Source: an uncultured Clostridia bacterium (GTDB taxonomy: Bacteria > Bacillota > Clostridia > Christensenellales > Borkfalkiaceae). From it: 7,994 nucleotides of DNA. The stretch spans positions 1-7,994 of the forward strand of contig CAMOVY010000049.1 in assembly GCA_946627905.1 (NCBI GenBank). Reading direction: 5' to 3'. The translations under genes and the position numbers were made by a program. Every line of letters begins with the position of its first letter. Position 1 is the first letter of the stretch. The notes under the pieces were generated by a model. The model was given only the letters and a program-made list of their open reading frames with translations, ran no database searches and was not told the origin of the DNA. Positions 1-5,594 of the stretch are shown piece after piece.

Positions 1-111
1 CCCTTCCATACCCGTGGTGAATACGAGTTCGCCTATACTCTCCGCGTCCGCACCGATTTTTTGACCTTCGAACACGCTTCCGTCGGCAAACACAAGATAG
101 CCTTTTTTCAT
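1..111 (-). CDS. carA: Carbamoyl-phosphate synthase small subunit, N-terminal fragment (cut by window edge)
   Basis: Only the first 37 codons are present; the gene runs off the left edge. CarA is the glutamine amidotransferase subunit of carbamoyl-phosphate synthase: it releases ammonia from glutamine and passes it to CarB, which makes carbamoyl phosphate for ArgF and for pyrimidines. The visible start, MKKGYLVFADGSVFEG followed by a GELVFTTGMEG stretch, matches the conserved CarA N-terminus (a YLVLEDGTVFEG-like strand, then GEVVFNTGMTG). The amidotransferase domain and its Cys/His catalytic pair would lie beyond the window. The start ATG at 111 is preceded by AGGGG (119-123) with 7 bases of spacing. 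It overlaps the argF stop in an ATGA arrangement (108-111), which points to translational coupling. Its position next to argF suggests an arginine-linked copy, with carB probably following. The family call is good despite the short length. Confidence 0.87.
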   Translation of the reverse strand, partial: MKKGYLVFADGSVFEGQKIGADAESIGELVFTTGMEG

Positions 112-1106
112 AACTTGTCCCCTGCAAGCGTTGCCGCCATAACCGCCTTTATAGTATGCATCCTGTTTTCCGCCTCGGTAAACACTACCGAATCGGCGCT
201 TTCAAACACTTCGTCCGACACTTCCATACAGTCTATGCCGAATTTATCGAATATCTCTTTTCCGATTTCGGTTTTAATATCGTGAAAAGACGGCAGACAA
301 TGCATAAACTTGCAATTTTCACCCGCGGCGCGCATAACTTCCGCCGATACCCTGTAAGGCGTTAAGTCTTTTATACGTTCCGCCCACACGCCGTCGGGTT
401 CGCCCATAGAAACCCACACGTCGGTATATATTACGTCCGCGCCCTGTACCGCTTTTAACGGCTGTTCGCAAAATTCCAGCGTTGCGCCCGTTTTTGCGGC
501 GATTTTTTCGCACTCTTTTATTAAGGCGGGGTTCGGGAAATATTTTTTCGGCGCGCAGGCGGTAAACTTCATACCCATTTTTGCGCAACCGACCATTAAA
601 GAATTGCCCATATTATACCGTGCGTCGCCCATGTATACGAGTTTTTTACCTTTTAAAGAGCCGTATATTTCTTTTATCGTCATAAAGTCCGCAAGTATCT
701 GCGTGGGGTGAAATTCGTTTGTCAACCCGTTCCAGACGGGCACGCCCGAAAACTCGGCAAGTTCTTCTACTATTTCCTGCCCGAAACCGCGGTATTCTAT
801 ACCGTCGAACATAGCGCCTAATACCCTTGCCGTGTCTTTTATACTCTCTTTTTTGCCTATCTGCGAACTTTTAGGGTCTAAATACACGGGATGCATACCT
901 AAATCCGCCGCCGCGACTTCGAACGCACAGCGGGTGCGGGTACTCGTCTTTTCAAAGATAAGCGCCACGTTTTTGCCTTCGCAAAGCCTGTGCGGTATCC
1001 CCTGCTTTTTTTCTGCTTTGAACTTTATAGCAAGGTCGATAAGGTATTCTATTTCTTCGGGAGTAAAATCCAGAAGTTTCAAAAAATTTCTGCCTTTTAA
1101 ATTCAT
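108..1106 (-). CDS. argF: Ornithine carbamoyltransferase
   Basis: Cytosolic enzyme that joins ornithine and carbamoyl phosphate to give citrulline, the sixth arginine step. The protein is 332 residues, close to the usual length of about 333. Carbamoyl-phosphate binding: STRTR at residues 55-59 and HPTQ at 133-136. Ornithine binding: the SMG loop at 233-235 (DVWVSMGEP), which separates ornithine from aspartate carbamoyltransferases. HCLP at 269-272 carries the active-site cysteine C270. The usual HCLPAFHD reads HCLPSFHD here, a mild change. The start at 1106 (MNLKGRNFLKLLDF) fits the family N-terminus and has AAGGAG at 1113-1118 with 6-base spacing. A longer reading from a TTG at 1160 would only add residues lying inside argD. 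It is 22 bp after argD and overlaps carA by 4 bp. An anabolic role is inferred from the operon; a catabolic arcB would sit with arcA and arcC instead. Confidence 0.96.
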   Translation of the reverse strand: MNLKGRNFLKLLDFTPEEIEYLIDLAIKFKAEKKQGIPHRLCEGKNVALIFEKTSTRTRCAFEVAAADLGMHPVYLDPKSSQIGKKESIKDTARVLGAMFDGIEYRGFGQEIVEELAEFSGVPVWNGLTNEFHPTQILADFMTIKEIYGSLKGKKLVYMGDARYNMGNSLMVGCAKMGMKFTACAPKKYFPNPALIKECEKIAAKTGATLEFCEQPLKAVQGADVIYTDVWVSMGEPDGVWAERIKDLTPYRVSAEVMRAAGENCKFMHCLPSFHDIKTEIGKEIFDKFGIDCMEVSDEVFESADSVVFTEAENRMHTIKAVMAATLAGDKL

Positions 1107-1128
1107 AACCGTCTCCTTTTTCACGGTT

Positions 1129-2295
1129 TTATTCGGCGCAGACAGCGCACAATACGTCAAGCGCGATTTTCAGCGCGCTAAACGGAATATTCAGCGCGGG
1201 CAAAAGCCGCACCTTATCCTTTGCCGTCAAAAACAGCACACCCTTTTCCATACACGCATTTACCACCGCTTTTGCGTCCTTTTCAGGTTTAACGCCTATC
1301 ATAAGTCCTTTGCCGCTTACTGAAATAACGCCTTTGGCGTTTTTCAGCCTGTTAAAAATATACTCGCTTTTTCGGTTTACTTCGGCTAAAAGTTTATCGT
1401 CAATCCTGTTTAAGATATTGAGTGCGCCCGCGCATGATACGGGATTTCCGCCGAAAGTAGAGCCGTGGTCGCCGTAAGACAGCATCTTTTCCGCCTTTTC
1501 GCCCATTATGCACGCACCGATAGGCAGCCCGCCGCCAAGCCCCTTGGCGGTAGTGATGATATCGGGCTTAATGCCGTAATGCATATACGCGTAAAGTTTG
1601 CCCGTTCTGCCGTTGCCCGTCTGCACTTCGTCGATTATCAAAAGCGCGCCCGTTTTACCGCAAAGTTCTGAAAGTTCTTTAACGAACTCGCATGTTAGCG
1701 GGTTTACGCCACCTTCGCCCTGTACGCACTCTATCATTATTGCCGCGACCTTATTGTTTTCCATAAGGTTTTTAACGCCGTTTATATCGTTTGCGTCCGC
1801 ATACAAAAACCCGTCGGGGAAAGGCGCGAAATTTTTATGAAAAACGTCCTGCCCCGTCGCGGCAAGCGTCGCGATGGTTCTGCCGTGAAAACCGTTTTTC
1901 AGGGTTATTATATTGTAGCAATCCTTGCCTAACTTTTCCGCGGCGTATTTACGGGCAACCTTAATAGCGCACTCGTTGGCTTCCGCGCCCGAATTTGAGA
2001 AAAACACCTTTTTCATATCCGTTTTTTCGCAAAGCGTTTTGGCAAGCAGCGCGCAAGGCTCTGAATAATAAAGGTTAGAAGTGTGCTGAAAAGCGTTAAG
2101 TTGGTTTATAACCGCCTTTTTCCAAGCCGCGTCAGAATACCCGAAAGTGTTTACCGCTATCCCCGCGCCCATATCTATATATTTTACGCCTTTATCGTCG
2201 TAGCAGTAAGAACATTTGCCCTTTACTATGTTGACGGGAAAGCGGGCGTACGTGTTCGCAACGTATAAATTGTCGAGTTCTTTTACGTTATTCAT
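1129..2295 (-). CDS. argD: Acetylornithine aminotransferase
   Basis: PLP-dependent class III aminotransferase that converts N-acetylglutamate semialdehyde to N-acetylornithine using glutamate. The protein is 388 residues, normal for ArgD. Visible sites: SNSGAEANE at 100-108 (phosphate binding), FHGRT at 136-140 (F136 stacks on the cofactor in relatives), IDEVQTGNGRTG from 221 with D222 contacting the pyridine nitrogen, and TTAKGLGGG with Schiff-base lysine K251. HGSTFGGNPVSCAGAL further on is also typical. The start is the ATG at 2295 (MNNVKELDNLYVANTYARFP), which overlaps the argB end by 8 bp. There is no good Shine-Dalgarno before it, so translation probably depends on ribosomes finishing argB. 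An in-frame TTG at 2310 would add only MWATT and has no better site. Related enzymes can act on succinylornithine, GABA or ornithine; the operon makes ArgD by far the likeliest. Confidence 0.95.
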   Translation of the reverse strand: MNNVKELDNLYVANTYARFPVNIVKGKCSYCYDDKGVKYIDMGAGIAVNTFGYSDAAWKKAVINQLNAFQHTSNLYYSEPCALLAKTLCEKTDMKKVFFSNSGAEANECAIKVARKYAAEKLGKDCYNIITLKNGFHGRTIATLAATGQDVFHKNFAPFPDGFLYADANDINGVKNLMENNKVAAIMIECVQGEGGVNPLTCEFVKELSELCGKTGALLIIDEVQTGNGRTGKLYAYMHYGIKPDIITTAKGLGGGLPIGACIMGEKAEKMLSYGDHGSTFGGNPVSCAGALNILNRIDDKLLAEVNRKSEYIFNRLKNAKGVISVSGKGLMIGVKPEKDAKAVVNACMEKGVLFLTAKDKVRLLPALNIPFSALKIALDVLCAVCAE

Positions 2296-3160
2296 TGTTG
2301 TCGCCCACAAACAGCGTTCCCGCGCCTTCGTCGGTTAAAAGTTCCATTAAAATGGAGTGCGGAACTCTGCCGTCCATTATTATTACTTTTTTTACGCCCT
2401 TGTTGATTGCCGTTATACAGCAATCGACTTTGGGAATCATACCGCCCGATATTACGCCGCTTTGTTTAAGGTCTTCGGCTTTATTTACGGATATTTCGGG
2501 AATAATGCTCGACGGGTCGTTTTTGTCCTTTAATACGCCCGCTATATTCGTCATCATAATAAGACGCTTGGCGTTTAAAGCGCCCGCGATAAAAGCCGCC
2601 GCCGTGTCGCCGTTAATGTTATAAGCGTTTCCGTCGTTATCGCAACCAACGGTAGAGATAACGGGAATATAGCCTTTACCCAAAAGGTCTAAAACGGGCT
2701 CTATATTGATTTTGGTAATTTCGCCGACAAAACCCAACTTTTCGTCTTTGCTCTGCGCTTCAATCAGTTTGCCGTCTATGCCCGAAATACCCATCGCCTT
2801 GCCGCCCTTCATTTCAAGGAAGTTGACAAGCGACTTGTTGACTTTGCCCGAAAGCACCATCTGCACGATATCCACCGTTTCTTTATCGGTTATCCGAAGC
2901 CCGTCCACGAATTCGGCTTTTTTGCCGAGTTTTTCCATCATTTCGGAAATTTCCGGTCCGCCGCCGTGCACCAACACCACTTTTACGCCGATAAGCCATA
3001 AAAGCACGATATCTTCCATAACCTGTTCTTTTAAGGATTCGTTAAGCATAGCGTTGCCGCCGTACTTTACGACGACGATTTTACCCGTATAGTTTTTTAT
3101 GTACGGAAGCGCTTGGGTAAGCACTTCGGCACGCTGGAAATTAGAATAATTTTTATCCAT
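2288..3160 (-). CDS. argB: Acetylglutamate kinase, probably of the arginine-sensitive type
   Basis: Amino-acid kinase family enzyme that phosphorylates N-acetylglutamate with ATP, the second and usually controlled step of the pathway. The protein is 290 residues. Visible motifs: KYGGNAM at 32-38 (nucleotide phosphate loop), HGGGPEI at 65-71 (glycine loop holding the substrate), GLRITD at 87-92, YNINGDTAAAFIAGAL around 170-185 (acetylglutamate and ATP sites), and SGGMIPK at 218-224 ending in the catalytic lysine K224. About 25 residues precede the first strand, and the C-terminus has LTDEGAGTLF. In characterised kinases, an N-terminal helix plus this type of C-terminal motif goes with hexamer formation and feedback inhibition by arginine, so inhibition is likely here by inference. 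Start at 3160 has GGAG at 3168-3171 with 7-base spacing. It lies 34 bp after argJ and overlaps argD. Confidence 0.96.
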   Translation of the reverse strand: MDKNYSNFQRAEVLTQALPYIKNYTGKIVVVKYGGNAMLNESLKEQVMEDIVLLWLIGVKVVLVHGGGPEISEMMEKLGKKAEFVDGLRITDKETVDIVQMVLSGKVNKSLVNFLEMKGGKAMGISGIDGKLIEAQSKDEKLGFVGEITKINIEPVLDLLGKGYIPVISTVGCDNDGNAYNINGDTAAAFIAGALNAKRLIMMTNIAGVLKDKNDPSSIIPEISVNKAEDLKQSGVISGGMIPKVDCCITAINKGVKKVIIMDGRVPHSILMELLTDEGAGTLFVGDNNE

Positions 3161-3194
3161 AATACCGCTCCAAGTCTTTATTAAGCGTTAAACT

Positions 3195-4409
3195 TTAAGT
3201 CCTGTAATCGCCGTTGATTTTTACGTAGTCGTAAGTCAAGTCGCAACCCCACGCCGTCGCGGAATATCCGCCCTGATTTAATCTTACGATAATATCTATA
3301 TCGTCGGTTGAAAGCACTTTTTTGGCAAGTTCTTCCGAAAAGTCAACGCCCACGCCGTTCATACATACGGTTATCATACCGCTGTCCGAGAAAAACGCCA
3401 CGTCGATACAGTTGACATCAACGTCCGCTCCCGAATACCCGATAGCGCAAAGCACCCTGCCCCAGTTGGCGTCCGCACCGAACATCGCCGCTTTTAACAG
3501 GCTGGAACACACGACGGACTTTGCCACTTTTTTCGCGTCTTCAAGCGTTTTAGCGCCCGAAACTTTACACTCCAAAAGTTTGGTAGTGCCCTCGCCGTCG
3601 GCGGCGATTTTGCGGCAGAGCGCCACGTTTACCGTGTTAAGCGCCTTCATAAACTCCGCAAAACTTTCGTCGTCTTTATTTATTTCGTCGTTGCCCGCCA
3701 TACCGTTAGCAAGCACCGCCACCATATCGTTGGTCGAAGTGTCGCCGTCTATGCTTACCATATTGAAAGTGGACTGCACGTCCGTTTTAAGCGCTTTTTT
3801 AAGCATTTCCGAAGAAATATTGCAATCGGTGGTTATAAACACGAGCATTGTCGCAAGGTTAGGGTGTATCATACCGCTGCCTTTGGCAATACCCCCCATC
3901 TTGCAGGTTTTGCCGTTTATTCTGAATTTGACAGCCACTTCCTTTTCTTCGGTATCGGTGGTCATAATGGCTTCGGCGGCAAGCGACGAACCGCTTTCCG
4001 ATAACCCCTTTACAAGTTCGGGAATACCGTTTTTTATAGGGATTACATCGAGCGGCTGACCGATTACGCCCGTGGACGCCACTATTACGTCTTTATAAGA
4101 AATACCCAGCGAATTTGCCAACGCTTTACAAGTGTCTTCCGCAATCTTTTCGCCACCCTTATTACAGGTGTTGGCGTTGCCGCTGTTGCATATGATTGCC
4201 TGCGCCTTGCCGTTTGAAATATTGTTTTCGGTAATTAAAAGCGGCGCGCCTTTTACAAGGTTAGAAGTGTATACCGCTGCCGCCGCGCACTCTTTTTCGG
4301 AATATATAAGTCCCAAATCCCTTTTAGTGCGGTTTTTGCGTATTCCGCAATGCACCCCGTTTGCCTTAAAGCCTTGCGCGGCGCAAACGCCGCCGGAAAT
4401 TATTTCCAT
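3195..4409 (-). CDS. argJ: Glutamate N-acetyltransferase / amino-acid acetyltransferase (ornithine acetyltransferase)
   Basis: Moves the acetyl group from N-acetylornithine to glutamate, releasing ornithine and regenerating N-acetylglutamate; some members also acetylate glutamate from acetyl-CoA. The protein is 404 residues, normal for ArgJ. It is made as one chain that cuts itself before the threonine of ATML: here HPNLATMLVF with T187 as cleavage site and nucleophile, giving chains of about 186 and 218 residues. ASTGVIGQPL (T113, G114) supplies the oxyanion hole. KGSGMIHPN precedes the cut, and the family C-terminal block with WGCDLTYDYVKIN ends the protein. The start at 4409 (MEIISGGVCAAQGF) has AGGAG at 4416-4420 with 6-base spacing; an upstream in-frame TTG at 4454 lies inside argC and is unlikely. 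It is 16 bp after argC. No argA is visible, so whether this enzyme is mono- or bifunctional cannot be told. Confidence 0.96.
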   Translation of the reverse strand: MEIISGGVCAAQGFKANGVHCGIRKNRTKRDLGLIYSEKECAAAAVYTSNLVKGAPLLITENNISNGKAQAIICNSGNANTCNKGGEKIAEDTCKALANSLGISYKDVIVASTGVIGQPLDVIPIKNGIPELVKGLSESGSSLAAEAIMTTDTEEKEVAVKFRINGKTCKMGGIAKGSGMIHPNLATMLVFITTDCNISSEMLKKALKTDVQSTFNMVSIDGDTSTNDMVAVLANGMAGNDEINKDDESFAEFMKALNTVNVALCRKIAADGEGTTKLLECKVSGAKTLEDAKKVAKSVVCSSLLKAAMFGADANWGRVLCAIGYSGADVDVNCIDVAFFSDSGMITVCMNGVGVDFSEELAKKVLSTDDIDIIVRLNQGGYSATAWGCDLTYDYVKINGDYRT

Positions 4410-4425
4410 ACCTTTCTCCTGTAAT

Positions 4426-5343
4426 TTACAATATAAGCCCCGTCGTTTCTTCAACGCCGAGCATAACGTTCAAATTCTGTATAGCCGCGCCGCAAGCGCC
4501 TTTGCCTAAATTATCAAACCTTGCGGCAAGTAATATCCTTTCTTCGTTGCCGTAAACCGAAACGCCCATAGCGTCTTTGCCCGCGTACGCGCCTGCGGAT
4601 AAAAACCCGTTCTCCGCGTCTTCAACGTAATTTACCACTTTTCCGTTATACGCTTTTTTATAACACTCTTTTATATCGTTTATTCCGCCGTTTATCTCTT
4701 TTGAAAAAAGCGGAACGACGACTTCCATGCCACGCGGAAAATCCGCCACTACGGGACAAAAACACGGGGAATTTTTTAATCCGCAAACCGTACGCATTTC
4801 GGGAATATGTTTATGCGTTTGATTTAGTCCGTACATACGCGGCGCGCTGTAGAGTTCGGGTTTTTCGCCTTCGTACTCCGCAATCATTTTTTTACCGCCG
4901 CCCGTATACCCCGTTAAAGAAAAACAATTTAAAAGCGCGGTGTTTTTTATTATTCCCGCCTTTACGAGTGGGAAAACAAGCGCTATAAACCCGCTTGCGT
5001 GGCAACCGCAGTTCGCCAACCGTTTTGCCGCCGCTATTTTTTGTTTAAACCCTTCAAGTTCGGGAAATCCGTAAACCCAGCCGCTTTTTACCCTGTGCGC
5101 GGTGGAAGTATCTATCACTTTCACCGACGGGTTTTTTATCATAGAAACCGCTTCCGTCGCCGCCTCGTCCGGCAAACACAGTATAACTATATCGGCGCTA
5201 TTCAGTTCTTCTTCACGCGCATATTTGTCCTTGCGTAAATTTTCTTTAAGCACCGAAACTTTTAAGTCATTACGTGCTTTTAGCCTGTCTGTTATGTTCA
5301 GTCCCGTTGTACCCGCGCTGCCGTCGATAAAAATTTTATTCAT
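4426..5343 (-). CDS. argC: N-acetyl-gamma-glutamyl-phosphate reductase, short (type 2, uncommon) form
   Basis: NADPH-dependent reduction of N-acetylglutamyl phosphate to the semialdehyde, the third arginine step. The protein is 305 residues, shorter than the classical ArgC of about 335-345 and matching the short class. Evidence: GSAGTTG at 8-14 (dinucleotide-binding loop), ADIVILCLPDEA around 50-61, DTSTAHR at 78-84, GWVYGFPEL at 88-96, the catalytic-cysteine block NCGCHASG at 111-118 with C114 as nucleophile, GYTGGGKKMIAEYE around 135-148, and HKHIPEM at 167-173 with the conserved active-site histidine. The usual NPGC has become NCGC (C112 for proline). The start at 5343 has GGGAG at 5350-5354 with 6-base spacing. 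An in-frame ATG at 5373 is excluded because it overlaps the promoter -10 box. It is the first gene of the operon, 16 bp before argJ. Confidence 0.94.
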   Translation of the reverse strand: MNKIFIDGSAGTTGLNITDRLKARNDLKVSVLKENLRKDKYAREEELNSADIVILCLPDEAATEAVSMIKNPSVKVIDTSTAHRVKSGWVYGFPELEGFKQKIAAAKRLANCGCHASGFIALVFPLVKAGIIKNTALLNCFSLTGYTGGGKKMIAEYEGEKPELYSAPRMYGLNQTHKHIPEMRTVCGLKNSPCFCPVVADFPRGMEVVVPLFSKEINGGINDIKECYKKAYNGKVVNYVEDAENGFLSAGAYAGKDAMGVSVYGNEERILLAARFDNLGKGACGAAIQNLNVMLGVEETTGLIL

Positions 5344-5371
5344 TTCTATCTCCCGTTCTTTATTAGTTTTC

Positions 5372-5401
5372 ATTATAAACGAAACGCCCCGTCAAAGTCA
5401 A
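5372..5401 (-). promoter_or_regulatory. Sigma70-type promoter of the arg operon
   Basis: Read on the minus strand, TTGACT (5401-5396) is followed by 18 bp and a perfect TATAAT (5377-5372). Initiation is expected near 5364-5366, giving a leader of only about 22 bases before the argC ATG at 5343. That is too short for a riboswitch, T-box or attenuator, so control should act on initiation. An AT-rich stretch directly upstream (5405-5440) could serve as an UP element. A second TTGACG at 5395-5390 is only 12 bp from the -10 box and is unlikely to be used. Confidence 0.85.
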
Positions 5402-5405
5402 TCGT

Positions 5406-5473
5406 TTTATGTGCAACAAATATAAATTATTTTATTTTTTTATGCAATTTTGTTAAATTTATGCGTTTTTATG
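5406..5473 (+). repeat. Four TTTATG direct repeats in the argC upstream region
   Basis: TTTATG occurs at 5406-5411, 5439-5444, 5458-5463 and 5468-5473. The last three continue as TTTATGC. Offsets are 33, 19 and 10 bp, roughly whole turns of the helix. Three copies coincide with half-sites of the candidate ARG boxes. The sequence is AT-rich, so some recurrence by chance is expected. Confidence 0.45.
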
Positions 5474-5477
5474 CGAA
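5441..5477. promoter_or_regulatory. Candidate tandem ARG boxes (arginine repressor ArgR/AhrC)
   Basis: Compared with the E. coli ARG-box consensus TNTGNATWWWWATNCANA, plus-strand bases 5460-5477 match 12 of the 14 defined positions, and both misses are A-to-G changes at symmetric places. Bases 5441-5458 match 10 of 14. The two 18-bp boxes are separated by 1 bp, giving 19 bp centre to centre, close to the 21 bp typical of paired boxes. Against this, the region is very AT-rich, which raises chance matches, and the boxes lie about 75-110 bp upstream of the predicted start, farther than usual. ArgR itself is not in the window. Confidence 0.4.
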
Positions 5478-5510
5478 TAAAATTATATTTTATACACATT
5501 TGAAACGTGG

Positions 5511-5556
5511 CATACAAAACCGCGGCGGCAAAACGTATCGTTTTGCCGCCGCGGTT
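5511..5556 (-). terminator. Rho-independent terminator after the acyl-CoA synthetase gene
   Basis: Bases 5518-5535 and 5539-5556 form a perfect 18-bp inverted repeat (AACCGCGGCGGCAAAACG) with a 3-base loop at 5536-5538. On the minus strand the stem is followed by a short T run (TTTTGTATG, using 5519-5511). It begins 38 bases past the synthetase stop codon and lies about 115 bp upstream of the argC promoter. It therefore separates the two transcription units. The T run is short, but the stem is very stable. The plus-strand side lacks a comparable T run and has no gene to terminate. Confidence 0.85.
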
Positions 5557-5594
5557 GATTGTTTAAATTAAGTTAACAGCCGAAAACCTTGGGT

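Larger units (their letters stand above)
5344..5594. other. Intergenic region between the two operons
   Basis: No gene is visible in these 251 bp. From right to left they hold 38 bases of trailer after the synthetase stop, the 39-base hairpin terminator, an AT-rich block (about 5405-5500) with the TTTATG repeats and candidate ARG boxes, the argC promoter, and the argC leader with its ribosome binding site. A further TATAAT at 5487-5482 on the minus strand has no acceptable -35 partner. Confidence 0.8.

Noticed and set aside
1107..1160. Longer argF from a TTG at 1160
   Set aside because: The extra 18 residues fall mostly inside the argD coding end; the ATG at 1106 has AAGGAG at the right distance and the expected N-terminal sequence.
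832..1323. Open frame of 163 codons on the plus strand across the argF/argD junction
   Set aside because: It is antisense to two well-supported genes, and the product looks like a frame shadow without family features.
3322..4059. Open frame of 245 codons on the plus strand
   Set aside because: It is entirely antisense to argJ, whose protein is full length with all family motifs. Its translation is a low-complexity Ser/Thr/Ile/Leu/Pro-rich chain with no recognisable domain, and no ribosome binding site context supports it.
4410..4454. Longer argJ from a TTG at 4454
   Set aside because: It would start inside argC; the ATG at 4409 has AGGAG 6 bases upstream and begins with the usual ArgJ N-terminal block.
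5344..5371. T-box, riboswitch or leader-peptide attenuator before argC
   Set aside because: The predicted leader is only about 22 bases, leaving no room for such an element.
5344..5373. Longer argC from the ATG at 5373
   Set aside because: This ATG overlaps the TATAAT -10 box, so it would not be on the transcript; the ATG at 5343 has a proper GGGAG site and matches the family N-terminus.
5482..5517. Second promoter on the minus strand using TATAAT at 5487-5482
   Set aside because: The only -35-like hexamer (TTGTAT, 5517-5512) is 24 bp away and part of the terminator tail; no hexamer at 16-19 bp resembles TTGACA.
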